Shown: one piece after another, positions 11,255 through 23,654 of the stretch
Position numbering within the stretch: position 1 is the stretch's first letter
How the letters are laid out: every line of letters starts with the position of its first letter
Source: Eustoma russellianum
Taxonomy: Eukaryota; Streptophyta; Magnoliopsida; Gentianales; Gentianaceae
Assembly: GCA_036186865.1 (NCBI GenBank)
Contig: AP025046.1
Span: 35,277,819-35,341,818, forward strand
Direction: 5' to 3'
DNA length: 64,000 nt
Notes under the pieces: model-generated
The model's database searches: none
Seen by the model: only the letters and a program-made list of their open reading frames with translations
What the model was told of the DNA's origin: nothing
Position numbers and translations under genes: made by a program

Positions 11255-13862
11255 ACACGCAGATCGACTATTTTCTGATGAGACGCGAAGACCGATGGTT
11301 GTGGAGGGGCTGCAAGGTTATACCAGGGGAGACAGCAGTGATGCAACACCGTTTATTAGTGGTAGTTATAGCATTGAGCCAAAAGCTGAGTAAGGGGGTT
11401 GGAAAATTCTCACCCAGGATTCGATGGGGAAGTTTGAAAGACGAAAAAATTAATATATTCAGAGACAAAGTCATCTCTGCGAAACTAGATCGTCTGGGTG
11501 ATAGCACAAATCAGATGTGGGAGGCTATATCGACTACTATTACTCAAGCAGCGAGAGAAAAGCTTGGGGTAACAACAGGAAAGACGTCCGCACATAAAGA
11601 GACGTGGTGGTGGAACGATGATGTGCAACAAAAAATAAAAGACAAACAAAGGATTTTTAGAGAGTTGTTAAGCTGTACAAAGGGGGAAGAGAAAGTGAGA
11701 TTGAAGGAGAATTACAAAATCGCCAGGAAGGAGGCGAAGAAGGCAGTGACAGAGACAAAGACGGCAGCTTATAAAAGGATGTATGAAAGACTAGAAACAA
11801 AAGATGGAGAGCAGGATATGTTCAAGATTGCCAAAACTAGGGATCGAAAGAGGCAGGACCTAGGAGGCGAGAAGTTTATAAAAGGAGAAGATGGACATGT
11901 GTTAGTCAAAGCACAAGACATCAAGTTGAAATGACAAACATACTTTCACAATCTTTTTAACGGCGGTAGTGTCGACTTTGAAGAACGAGGAAGCATCACT
12001 AACCAACAACGACAACATACTAACTCCGACTGTCAAAACATCACACAAGGAGAGGTGATGAGAGCACTGAAGAAGATGGGAAGAGCTTAAGTGGTCAGCC
12101 TAGATAACATACCCATTGAGGCGTGGAAGTATTTGGGAGAGGAAGGGGTTCAATGGATAACTACTCTGTTCAACCGTATTTACAAAACAGGAAAGATGCC
12201 AGATGAGTGGAGAAAGAGTGTCGTGATCCCCTTATATAAGAACAAAGGAGACACACAGTGCTGTAGGAACTAGAGAGTGATTAAGTTGCTAAGCCATACC
12301 ATGAAGTTATGAGAGAGAGTAATCGACACTAGAATAAGGAGAGAAACTCAGGTTACGGTGAACCAATTTGGTTTTATGCCAGGAAGGTCAACTAATACAC
12401 ATTCTCAGGAGATTAATAGAGAAGTATAGGGAGACGAAGCGCAATTTACATATGGTTTTCATCGATCTTGAAAAAGTGTATAATAGTGTGCCACGTAGCC
12501 TGATCTGGGATAGTCTGGATGCAAGAGGGATCCCTATGAAGTATATAGACATAATTAGAGATATGTATGCTAGGACGAAAACAACCGTTTGTACGCCTGT
12601 GGTGAATACGAACTTCTTTCCGATGGAGGTAGGCCTCCATCAAGGATCTGCGCTGAGCCTATTTCTTTTTGCAGTTGTCCTTGACGAGTGGTCAAAGCCG
12701 ATACAGGAGGCAGTTCCGTGGTGTATGCTTTTTGCTGGCGATATTGTATTAGTCGTAGATAATAGACATACCCTGAGTATGAGAATAGAGCAGTGGAGAG
12801 GTGTTTTAGAAAGAAAAGGCTTAAAGATTAGCCGTTCTAAGATCGAGTATCTGCACTGCGACTTCAGCGGCGTAGCCGACAGTGAGAATAGCCATCTCAC
12901 CATCGATGGTCAAGTGGCACCACAGGTAAGTAAGTTTAAGTACCTAGGATCAATTGTGCAGCAGAATGGGGACATCGATAGTGATGTAGCGCATCGAGTT
13001 CGAGCAGGCTGGCGTAGATGGAGGGCAGCCTCAGGGGTGCTGTGTGACAAGAATTTCCCAACTAAATTAAAGGGAAAATTTTATGGGGTGGCAGTGCGTC
13101 CGGCAATGCTATATGGGATAGACTGCTGGGCCATCAAGAGGTCACAATTGCAGAAGATGGAAGTGGCAGAGATGAAGATGTTGAGGTGGATGTGTGGGCA
13201 TACAAGGCTAGACCGGATCAGAAATAAGATGTTTCGAGACAGATTAGGTGTGGCTAGTATAACAGATAAGATAAGAGAGAGAAGAATGAGATGGTTTGGG
13301 CATGTCGAGCGGAGACAGCCAACGGCGTCGGTCAGAGCAATTGAAAACCTCATTGTAGAGGGGAACATGAGTAACGGCAGACCCAAACTGACTTGGGATG
13401 AGCAGATTAGACACGACCTACTAGATTTGCACCTCTCTTAGGACATGGTCAATGATAGGAGTTCATGGAGACATAAGATTAAGGTTAATGAGGCATAGGT
13501 CATATATAGGGACACCTTAGAGTATATTTAGGGACATAGATAGGCATAGACACTATCTACGCTTTAGGTTGACTTTGCATTTTTTTGCTTATGTTTTAGC
13601 GTTGTTTTGCATAACATGCATATATACACGTTACACGTTATGTACATATACACGTTCTCTCACTAACACCTACCACATCATATCTCTATTATCATGTTAT
13701 TTATGCAGGTACATATAGAGTCGGGGGTCTCACTGGAAGCAGACTCTCTATCCCTTGGGACAGAGGTATTGTCTACCTACCACTTACCCTCCCCAGACCC
13801 TGACGATAGCTTATGCTGTCGTTGGGATATACTGGATACGGATGACGATGATGATGATGATG
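11255..13862 (+). mobile_element. 5'-truncated RTE-clade LINE with perfect target-site duplication
   Basis: The 10-bp duplication ATATGGTATA flanks the element at 11245-11254 and 13863-13872, and the interrupted LTR reads through once it is removed. The element starts within the carboxy end of the endonuclease domain, so it is 5'-truncated. The 3' end is a (GAT)n tract (about 13845-13862), a simple-repeat tail as seen in RTE-clade LINEs instead of poly(A). Its 3' UTR includes GGGTCTCACTGGAAGCAG (about 13724). Shorter copies of that tail recur at 26449-26610, 31478-31700 and 31978-32307. Confidence 0.88.
11278..13441 (+). pseudogene. RTE LINE endonuclease end plus reverse transcriptase, broken
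   Basis: The coding region begins with the last part of an AP endonuclease (DYFLMRRED, KVIPGE, QHRLLV) and continues into the linker with the ETWWWNDDVQ motif. The RT core follows: NRIYKTGKMPDEWRKS, LYKNKGD, GFMPGRST, VFIDLEKVYNSVPR and GLHQGSALS. The carboxy end contains KYLGSIVQQNGDID, MLRWMCGHTRLDRIRN and MRWFGHVERR, all typical of plant RTE elements. The catalytic FADD box is FAGD at 12731-12742, so a key aspartate is lost. Stops occur near 11932, 12090, 12273 and 12310, and a frameshift lies near 12400. The protein is dead; the clade call rests on these motifs. Confidence 0.85.
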
Positions 13863-14530
13863 ATATGGTATACTCCAATCAGCCCTAATTTGAATATTCT
13901 AGAAAACTTAAGTATGTATTGAATATGTAAAAAGTGTCTAGATACATATTACATGTCACCCCAAAAACGTTCCATGTCTTGTGTTCGTAGAAAACCGAAT
14001 TTTTGACTTTTGTCGATTACGCGATTTTTCTCTGATTAAATTCCAACTTTTAGCACATGTTATATATATTATGTCACACATAATATACATAATATAACTT
14101 TAATATTCAGCTCTAATGGCTGATTAAAGTGGCGCTTCCATGTGCTTAAAAAGATGAATTTGGAATCTCCACAATTTGGCCTTACTTGGGGGTGATTTAT
14201 GTGTGCCAACATGGAATGATTTTATAGGTGAGTGTATCATGTAAGCCACGAAATTTGTGGCAATTTTTGAAGTGTAGGGGCTGACCATCTATATATTGCA
14301 AGTGCGTGACAGGTTAGCGAAGTTTCGGTAGTCACCCGATACGACAATTTATGGTTTAACGTGTTGTAATGATTTGTCATCACCATGACTTATATCATAT
14401 TATATAAGACTTGAATATACTCATTAATATAAGGTAAGTATAGTGGTGTGACGTTGACATACGTTCATAATATATAACGTGTCGGTAGTACGTTGGAATA
14501 TATGTGTATAATATCTTTTTAAGAAAAATA

Positions 14531-14565
<35 letters not shown>

Positions 14566-14883
14566 AACGTGTGATTTGAGGGTAGAAGGAGACTTTCCAT
14601 TTCCATGTTTGTTGCCTTTATGGCTTCTCCAAATATTTCTCCATTTAATGAACTACTTAGTTTATTTAACTAAGTACTTCACTTAATGAACTAGTCTAGT
14701 TCATTAATGGTGGCATCTGAAAATAGTTCAAACACAACAAATGTTTGCAATTTGATGTAAGCTTTAAAGCTTCATGAGTTTGTCGCAAAAACGTGTCAAG
14801 TCATAAAATGTGTCATGCATTTCTTTAGACACGTTATTTAAATCATGGATTTTGTGAATCACTCAAACTCTTTTTTCTCAACA

Positions 14884-16268
14884 AATCACTTAAAGACAAA
14901 CATAAGCCTACTTCATCTAAGAATCAAAGAAATAAAAAAAAAGGTATAAAGTGCTATGAATGTGAAAAACTTGGACACCTATCATATGACTACCCGAACA
15001 AGGAAAAACAGACAAACCGTGACAAGGATTGGACCAAAAATAGACCCGTCTCAGAACCTAAACAAAAGAGAACAAGAAAAGCCTTCAAAGACTCCACATG
15101 GAGTGGCTCATCTGATTCTGAGACTTAAAGAACCGAAGCAGAAACAGCACAAGTATGCTTTAAATCCAAGGCATCAAATGAGGTATCTTCTGATTCTAAT
15201 TCAGATTCCGAGCCTTCTTATCATGATTTATTTTGTCAATATCTTGAGTTGCATAAGTTTTCTAAGGCTCTTTGAAAAAGAGAAGAAATGTTTAATTGAA
15301 GACAAGAAATTGTTAGAATCTTCTAACTCGAATCTTGTATCTCAATTAAAAGATTCAAAAAAAGAGTCGTCTTGCATGATAAATTCATTAAAATACGAGA
15401 TTTCCTCCTTAACATCTGAGAACACAGAGATGAAAGTCGAGCTTTCAAATTTGAAATCGAGAAACAAGGATTTAGAAAAGACAATAAAACAATTCGGTTC
15501 GGGTACGAGCATGCTAGATCGTCTCATTTCCTCCCAAAAGCATGAAAGCGATAAAACCGGATTAGGATACGTTGAAGATAATAAAGTACAAAACAATTCA
15601 AAAAAATTTATTTTATCTTCATGTAAGAAACCGCATGCAACTACGGAGCCTAAGAAGATGTGTAGTGCACAACCCATTATATCTCATCGCACTCCTGCTT
15701 TTTCTTCACGTGCAAAGTATAATCATGTACCATATAGATATGAAAGGAAACCATTAATGCATATATGACATTCATACAACACAAATGCATCTAGATCACG
15801 CCTATGCACACTAACACAAAGGGATATCAAAAACAAAAATCTTATCATGAGCATGATGACATTCTCGGCCATAGGACAAATGGATTTGCATCTAACATTT
15901 ATTATGTTGCTTCTTCATCTCTTTTCTCACCTTTTGTAAGACCGAGGAAGGTCACCCAAGTTTGGGTACTAAAACGTACATTTGCAAAGGGTTGAATAAA
16001 TAACCCTTAAGGACGCACTAAAAATGCATCATTTCCATTGATATGTTATAAACTGCTATTCTTATCTTACTTGCACTTTTGATGACATTTACAAAATAAA
16101 GGAGGAGACAAAAGCATGATTTAAGGGGTAGAAAAGCATGATTTAAGGGGGAGCATGACGATATGAAATTCAAAATTCAAAATTTAATTTTGTGCATAAT
16201 TGGAGGGAGAGCGATCATGTTTAAATTATGAACCAATGTTATTTTGTAAATCATCAAAATAGTGAGAT
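14884..16268 (+). pseudogene. Gag fragment and 3' leader of gag-only copia element 2
   Basis: The frame starts abruptly just before the zinc knuckle (CYECEKLGHLSYDY, about 14950-14991; its last Cys is replaced by Tyr). It continues through the acidic and coiled-coil tail (LSNLKSRNKDLEKTIKQF) to KVTQVWVLKRTFAKG and a stop ending at 15995. This is the same end point as in element 1. No protease, integrase or RT follows, only about 270 bases before the LTR at 16269. The gag amino-terminal half and 5' LTR are missing, replaced by element 1, which probably inserted here. Protein divergence from element 1 is substantial, so the two are independent insertions of one family. Confidence 0.78.
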
Positions 16269-16607
16269 TGTTATGAAAAAGGGTTTGAGTGATTTACAAA
16301 TGCATGATTTAAATGCTATATGCTTACGAAATGCATGAATGAATTATTACTTGACACGTTTATGTGATAAACATGCTGTATATGTTTATATATATTGTTG
16401 CCATACTAACAAGCCATTAAGAGTTAAAGCTTGCATTATATGGCAAACTTTTGTTGTCTTTGCACAATTTTCAGGTGCCACAATTAATGAACTAAACTAG
16501 TTCATTAAGTAGAGTGCTTAAGTTAATGAACTAACTAGTTCATTTGAGAAAGCTTTATGGCAACAAATTTGAGAATGAAAAGTCTTCTTCCCATTTCATT
16601 TACACTC

Positions 16608-16664
<57 letters not shown>

Positions 16665-18924
16665 TATATCCATATTTTTTTTAAAAGGCACAATACACAT
16701 ATATTCCGATGTACCACCGACACGTCACATATATTACAAACATACATCGACGTCACACCAATATATGCACCTCATATTTATGAATATATTTAGGTCTTAT
16801 ATCATATGATACAAGTTATGGTGACATCAAAATTATAATGACATGTTACAAGGTCATAAACCGAAAATTGTCGTATCGGGTAACTACTGAAACTTCACTG
16901 ACATGTCACGTACTTGCCATATAAAGATGGCCAGCCCATATACTTCAAAAATGGCTAAAAATTTCATGGCTCACATGTTACAAACGGCCACTAAGTCATT
17001 CCATGTTGGAACACACAAATCACCAACAATTTAGCCTAGATTTGTGGAGAATTCAAACTGAACTTTATTTGTGCACATGGGCGTTTTCTACTCAGCCTCT
17101 ATAGATGAATATACACTTCATTTTATGTATATTATTTGTGTCATAATATGCATAAAATCGGAGAAAAATCGTGTAATCGACGAAAGTCGAAAATTCGATT
17201 TTCTGCGAACATACACACATGAACTTTTTTGGCATAGATGTAACATGTATTTAGACACTTTTTACACATTCAATACATGTTAATGTGTTCTAGAAAATTT
17301 AAAATAGAGCTGACTATTATTTACAATATGTGTGTAAATATTGTGCATTATTTGACAAAGCTTGCCAAAATAAAATTTCAGCACATGTGCAGCCAAATCA
17401 CACGCCTACTACATCTTTGTTGGAGCCAAGGCAGAGCTTATTTGGCATTTAAATTGATGGAGAATATGGCACACAAGATTAGTGACATTGAAGAGGGCAC
17501 CACACAAGGAAAGAATTCAAATTTCATCACATGCTCTTAAGAGTGGGCGATTTTATCACCCTTAATGGCCTCAATTTGTCTTCTAGAATTCAAGGGACTG
17601 AAATGTGATGTTATGGTAATTGTTTGAATTGATTTTGAGCACATGTTTTGAAAGTCTTTTTGTAGAATTTACAGCTCACTTAAAGGATGCCAAGGTGGAC
17701 CAATCAACAAATGACAACTAAGCAAGGTCAAGTCATCCTTCCAATTATATTGCACCAAGTAAGCAAGGTTGTGTCATCTCTTACATAAGGCGATCTTCTA
17801 AGGACATTAAAGACAATTCTCAAGAAGGAAGAAAGCCCTAATAGGGGGTGGCCAAGGTGTGATAAAAAGGAGAAGATAGTGCAAAACAAGGCCAAGCAAC
17901 AATTCACATTCTCTCAAGTGCAAAAAGCTATAATACTCTCTTCTTCTTCCTTTCTTTCTTCTTCTTCTTAGTCGCAAGCCTATTGTTCATATATTCTACA
18001 TATTATATAGGCTTTGGATATACCGCTCATACACATTCATTGTTTGTCAAAGGTTGATCAAGGTGTGATCAAACCTTCATTCGATCGGTGGTGGTGTTCG
18101 TGATTGATTTGCTTAATTGTTTCGATTGTAAAAGAGTAGAGTTAGTTTTCAACTCCAGTCACCCTTGTGGTAAGGTGTTTTTTGTGTTTAGTGATAACCG
18201 AGGAAGGTGCTCTAGAAGACTGGAGTAGGTTGTTTTAACCGAACCAGTATAAAATTCTTGGTGTTCTTACTTTTCAGCACTTTGCTTTCAGTTTTTAGTT
18301 TTCTGCGTCGATTTCGTTACAACAATAAAAATAGTAAACGATTTTCAAAAATTATAAAAAATTTCAGAAACATAGCCACACGTCCTATTTTTCATTTGGC
18401 AGAAGTTTCAGCTCATTTGGATAAGTATAAGTCAATCAAGTATTAATAGTTCTGAGACTAGTGCAATCTGATTTTTAGATTTGCAAAGGTTGAGAACATC
18501 AACGTGGTTGCCATACTTGCCAAAGGAATTTTGGAAAACTGTTTCAACCCTTCAACTTACGTATCCTAAGGGTCATGTCATAAAACTTTCAGATCATATG
18601 GAGTTGTAAATTAATAGGAATCAATTTTTATTTTGAGGAACAATTTCTGGCAGATTTACATAATCTCAGCATTTTTTCAAGGCCTTATACTTTGAGTTTT
18701 GATCTGAAATTTTTATGACATATACATAACATTGGAAATTAATTTGTCACCAAATTTCATGATTTTTGGAGGTACATAACCTGATCATCTAGTTAATACA
18801 AAATCAGGTCTGAAAACAGAATATGTTTTCAAAAGTGGGTAATTGGCAACAAAAGTTTTTAAAAACCAATTTTTTCCGCACCCACTATTCAACCCCCTTC
18901 TAGTGGTGCTATACAGGTCCTACA
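16269..18924 (+). mobile_element. 3' LTR of gag-only copia element 2
   Basis: Starts TGTTATGAAAAAGGG after the internal region and ends CAGGTCCTACA at 18924. It is the reverse-complement counterpart of the element 1 LTRs, sharing the TACTGGTTCGGTT-type block (about 18235-18255) and an AT microsatellite at about 16609-16670. Length is about 2.66 kb. Confidence 0.85.
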
Positions 18925-18953
18925 CAATTTCGTTTCATATGTACCAGTAATCC

Positions 18954-18983
18954 TTATTTATGATGGGTAACCCCCCCCCCCCC

Positions 18984-19068
<85 letters not shown>

Positions 19069-21010
19069 TTTAAACTAGGTTTCCTTTCAGTCCACAATTC
19101 ATAAGGAGTTTTAGGAACTGCTTTACTAGGAACCCTGTTTAATAAATACATGGCAGTTTTTAAGACATACATCCATAATGATCAAGGCAAATTAGAATGA
19201 CTTAACATACTCCTAACCATTTCCAAGAGGGTACGATTACCCTTTCTGCCGTATCATTATGTTCTGGTGTCCGAGGCATTGCATACTAAGCAGAAATACC
19301 ACGATTTTCAAGAAACTTAGCAAATGGTCTATGACTTTACCCCGATTCATTATACTTTCAAAGTGTTTACGACCTCTATCAGATCTGATAATTTTCACTT
19401 TTCTATGTAATTGTCTCTCAACCTCATTAATGTAGCTTTCAAGTTCATCTACAAATTGAGACTTTTCATGTAATACATAAACACACCATAACATGAAAAA
19501 TCATCAATAAAGGTGATAAACTACCTTTCTTTCCCAAAGGAAGGAACATCACATGGTTCACATACGTCGGTGTGTATTATTTCGAGAAGTTGTGTGCTTC
19601 TTGTTGGCGCCTTTCTTTGAAGTGTACCTTGTTTGTTTTCCTTTGATACAATCAATGCATACTCCAAGGTCAGTAAAATCCCGGTCACGAAGAACACCTT
19701 CTTTTACTAATATTTCCATCCTTTCCTTGGATATATGACCTAAAATTTTATGCCACAAGCAAGCAGAACTATCTTCTATCAAACTACATTTCACACCAAC
19801 TTTATGATGCACTGTCATTAAGATCTCAGCAGAAGAAACTTTAAGATTAATTTTGTAGAGACCATTACATAGGATTCTAGAACTAATAATGTTGTTATTT
19901 TTTTTACAAACTACCAAAACAAAACGCAACCTTAAACCCCATTTTATCTAGCTTTGGTAATGAAACTAGATTCAGGAAAAACTTGCTACATATAGAGTTT
20001 GAGATAAATACAGACAATGTCTAGTCTCTAATATCAGACGATAAGTATCAATTCTTTCCACTGAAGCTTTGTCTCCATTTTCCATGTATACAGACTCATT
20101 TCTTATGGTTTGGATTAAAAGGAATCATCGAGTTTGAAATATGAGCAGTAGAAACAAAGTTAATCCACCATGTATTAATAGGAACTTCAGTAAAATGTGA
20201 CTCAAAAATACAAAGGTAATTGGATTGCCTTTCTTTTCAAACCATGCTTTACGTTTTAGGCAGTCATTCTTGTAATGTCCAGGTTTATGACAGAAATGAC
20301 AAACGTCTTCCTTACGTCTCTTTTTGTGAATTCGAGAGAAGACTCATTCAGATTGTGCACACCTCTTTTATTCTTCTTCTTTTCTTTTTATGTTATTTCC
20401 AGTTTCTTGATACTTTGCGAGATGAACAAAATGAGTCCTTTGATTCTTTAATATTGTCTCTTCCTGAATGAGCATATTGGTCAATTTATTAATACTCCGC
20501 TTGTCCTTAATAATATTGTTATTCATTTGGAATGGAACATACTCTTCAGAATGCAAGGAATTAAGAATGAATTGCACCAAAAAATACTCATCCACGTTCA
20601 TCCTCAAATTCTTTAATTTTGATGCCAAAATTTTCATTTTAATAATGTACTCTTGCATAGCACGTGAGCCATCATACTTCATAGTAATCAAACTACTCAT
20701 CAATATACCAGCAAGAGACTTGTCAGCACTTAGAGAACATTCTTCCACATTTGTCATAAATTCCGTAGCACTTTCAGTTTTGGAAAGGGTAGACTTAATG
20801 TTGCTTGCAACTGTCATTCGCATAAACATTAAACTCAATCGGCTTGATCTTTCCCAAACTCTATAACGGTACTTATCATCATCACTGCTCTCATCAATGA
20901 TGTCATCTGGTTTCTCCTTTTTGAGTGACATATCCAAGTCCAATACACTTAAGTGGAATCGGGTTTGTTCATTCCATTCTTAAAAATTCGAACCATTGAA
21001 TAAAGGAATG
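18954..21010 (-). pseudogene. Old minus-strand copia gag-pol remnant
   Basis: Reading right to left there is a copia Gag with NVDEYFLVQFILNSL and KDKRSINKLTNML (about 20990-20368). Next is a GAG-preintegrase zinc-binding block (LWHKILGHISKERM, CIDCIKGKQTR; about 19930-19558). Integrase pieces follow (KIIRSDRGRKHFES, about 19494-19237), with the integrase carboxy end AVPKTPYELWTERKPSLKH stopping at the microsatellite near 19066. RT and RNase H are absent because the copia LTR ending at 18924 lies there. Multiple stops and frameshifts make it a decayed copy, older than the two gag-only elements. Confidence 0.75.
18971..19066. repeat. C-run, (CA)n and (TA)n compound microsatellite
   Basis: Sixteen C residues (18971-18986) are followed by a CA tract and then a TA tract to 19066. 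It sits exactly where the copia integrase homology stops. Confidence 0.95.
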
Positions 21011-21905
21011 GACGCATCATGTGAAAGCAACAAAATAGAAACAGCAAATGCAAGTAATGGATCAAAGAAATTCAGATTCTACACTAATGGATGTTGATAT
21101 AAAATGCATATTAAAAATCTACTTTGAGAAATATTAAGATATGCAACTATAATAAACTCTAACTTGGTAAACATATACTACTTAGATTTATATGCTATCT
21201 TTGGATAGGCAAATAAACTAAATAATATATACACCGACCAACACATTTACTATAGAGCATTTAATCAACCTTTGGATGATTACATAATTGTTTTATAATA
21301 AATTAAACACATAATGTCATTCTTTAAAATTCCACAACTTTAACTTTATCATATCATATAACTTGATCACTTTGGTGACTAACAAATCATATAATATGAG
21401 AAAAACGCCTTATATGACATCAACAAAAGACAAAATCATAATGAAAGTATGTAGTGAAACAGTTGGATAATACCCAGGAAAGATCACAATCATTTTCTTA
21501 GATAGTATTGCCATTCCATATAAAATCCTAGGATGGACGTTGAGGTCACAGATGGTCCCGCTTAATACCGACTTTCTAGACAAAATTACGCACACGATGT
21601 ATTTGTCACAATTTCGTTATATCAATACTTCACCTGCCCAAACTTTAATACGTCATCAAAAAAATGCTCTAAGTAATACCTTTGTAGTGACATATTAAAA
21701 ATTCAACTATAAGGTGACCATGCTAATTCATTTAACCAAAAATCTCCAAATACAAACAAAGAAGAAAACGCATACTCCAAACGTTTTCTCTTAACATCAA
21801 TATTCCTTAAAGTATGCTCCACTATATTTTACATATAACTATACTCGCACCACATAGTCATGGCCAACCCGTGCACAAGGGAGGAGACCAGCAGGCTGGA
21901 GCTCC

Positions 21906-22122
21906 GGCCAAGAAGACAGGCCCACAGTCAGTTTAGCCCACCAGACAATGGCCCTTTAGGAAAATAATTTCTTAGAAAAGCCCAAAAGAAATTTGTCCAG
22001 CAGGGCCACAATCAGTTTAACCCGCCCAAGAAGATAGACCCACAGTCAGTTTAGTCCACCAGACGAACACAGGCCCAGCGACTCAAGAAAACCGGCCCAG
22101 AGTCAGTTTAGCCCATCAGACG
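21906..22122. repeat. Short imperfect tandem repeats (CCCACAGTCAGTTTAGCCC)
   Basis: About four diverged copies of a 25-30 bp unit, CCCACAGTCAGTTTAGCCC followed by ACCAGAC, start near 21920, 22006, 22039 and 22096. Spacing is irregular (about 30-85 bp). Base composition is richer in GC than the flanks. Confidence 0.75.
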
Positions 22123-22305
22123 CCCAAAAAAATTGCTGTCAATTTAAATCAAAGATAGCACACCATTTTGTCATCACAATAAGCCCAAATTGGGAGAGGG
22201 GCCGTTAAAATTAGGTTTAGTATAGGGCTACTGGGCTCATCCCTTCAGATTAGGCTATTTGGGCTTATAGTTTGCTTCTTGGGGCCTTCAGCCCATCTGT
22301 ATCTT

Positions 22306-22314
22306 TTATTATTA

Positions 22315-22363
<49 letters not shown>
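22306..22363. repeat. (ATT)n microsatellite
   Basis: About 19 ATT units. The poly-Asn open frame on the minus strand here is an artefact of the repeat. Confidence 0.97.
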
Positions 22364-22364
<1 letters not shown>

Positions 22365-22819
22365 AAACATTGCATTAGTTGTCACCAATGCAACTAAGGG
22401 AAATATGGGGTGTAAAAAAAAAACTGCCAAGAAACTAGAAGATTTCACGTGGATAGTGAAGAGAGCAAAGACAAAATGCCACTTCTGTACCCAGTCAGGT
22501 TAACGAGCACACAGAAAAACAGGATGCATATTTCCAACATAACACGTTTACAACAGTCTGAAATTGAGACCACTGAAATTTCAACTCAAATACATAATAA
22601 TCATTTCAACCTTACCCACTGAAATTGAGCATTTTTCTTGCATTAATAAATTACAAGTGATTATTTAGAATATTAGATTTGGTTTTAAACATACCGCTAC
22701 ATCACCGTGCACATTTTTTCTCCAATGACCGTAGGTTGCTCATTTATACTTACAAACACATATCATTTTTCAATTATTACGAATAACAAAAGTATGAAAA
22801 ACATAAATTTCTAAACCTT

Positions 22820-22831
22820 GCTCTGATATCA
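22820..22831 (-). promoter_or_regulatory. Primer-binding-site-like motif of the old copia
   Basis: The minus strand reads TGATATCAGAGC, followed by AAGG, one mismatch from the initiator-Met tRNA site. It supports LTR-like sequence to its right, although the adjoining LTR end does not show a clean CA. Confidence 0.6.
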
Positions 22832-23640
22832 AAGGTAAGCAATTAATTCTTTAGGATCTAAAAATCTAGGTCTTCATATACACAATCATTTCACAATAAC
22901 TATAACATGATGTTTAGCGAAAGGGTACCTTTCTCCATAGTTTGATGAGCGGAATTGACTTTAATGAACAGAAGCTTCAACTTTGATGTAGACAATCTCA
23001 ACCTTGAATTTAGGTTTCTCTCTACTAACCCTCACTTTAATGTTTATTTTGATGGATAAGTAAAGACAATAGCAGGGTGAAGAGATGATCTTCAATCATA
23101 TTTATAGGCGACCAAAAGATATGTCTATCATGACCTTTATGTCCCTTTAATATCGGATGTACGCAGCCATACTCATGCGTTAAAAACACACATAGGTTAG
23201 TTTTTCGATGACTCATAATGAAAATTGCGTCAATTTATGTCAATAAACTGCTATTTCACGATATAAGAAACGCAGCCAATTTAGTGCGTCATTTTGCTTT
23301 ATTCCATCATATTCCAAAGTCAAGAAAAAGTGTGTCATTTTTTATTAGAAATGAAAATGACTAAATCATATCAAATCACTAATTAGAATAAACATAATAA
23401 CAAAGAAATTTTGTTTTCCGAAAATCATACGATATTCTTTAAGATATTCTAACGGTATGACTTAAATTAAAGGTCTATCAACATGCAGTAACTGTCTTTT
23501 TTTCCTGTATTTGATATATCAGAATTAATCATCAGAATACTAATATACAATATACAATAAACGAGACAACCTCCTTTTCAAGAAATCCTTATCAAAATTA
23601 CATAATATAAAGAACTTACCTGTCCTATTGATCATGAAAA
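22832..23640 (-). mobile_element. Probable 5' LTR of the old minus-strand copia
   Basis: On the minus strand a TATA-like box (CTATAAATAT, 23098-23107) precedes a pyrimidine-rich leader that runs to the PBS at 22831, as expected for R-U5. The right boundary is not clear. A dispersed repeat (23150-23345) lies in the U3 part. Assignment to the gag-pol remnant at 18954-21010 is an inference from order and strand. Confidence 0.45.
23150..23345 (+). repeat. Dispersed repeat, copy 1 (TACGCAGCCATACTC family)
   Basis: Contains GGATGTACGCAGCCATACTC, TGCGTTAAAAACACAC and ATTCCATCATATTCCAAAG. The inverse of the whole segment lies at 26855-27060 and a shorter direct copy at 30818-30935. No tRNA boxes are visible, so the class is uncertain. 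Confidence 0.7.
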
Positions 23641-23654
23641 ATCATCACGAACAC

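Larger units (their letters stand above)
9483..14883 (-). mobile_element. 5' LTR of gag-only copia element 1, split by a LINE
   Basis: On the plus strand it runs from TGTAGGACC (9483) to TTCTCAACA (14883), that is TG...CA on either strand. It is divided into 9483-11254 and 13863-14883 by the RTE LINE. Without the LINE it is about 2.8 kb, matching the LTR at 16269-18924 (about 2.66 kb). The sequence ACTAGAAGGGGGGTGAATAG next to the end and the phrase TTTATACTGGTTCGGTT are typical of long-LTR plant copia elements of the SIRE/Tork kind; the lineage name is an inference. Confidence 0.8.
21011..22819. other. Unassigned sequence between copia gag and its presumed PBS
   Basis: No gene is recognised. 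If the PBS at 22820 belongs to the minus-strand copia, this 1.8 kb would be an unusually long leader, or a leader with inserted DNA. It contains the tandem motif at 21906-22122 and the ATT microsatellite at 22306-22363. Confidence 0.5.

Noticed and set aside
12446..13386. Minus-strand open frames opposite the RTE LINE
   Set aside because: They are shadows of the RT coding sequence with no motifs of their own.
7219..18924. Head-to-head gag-only elements as one self-integration (inversion) product
   Set aside because: LTR and Gag sequences of the two elements differ too much to derive from a single insertion event.
22245..22448. Poly-Asn open frame
   Set aside because: It is the ATT microsatellite read on the minus strand.
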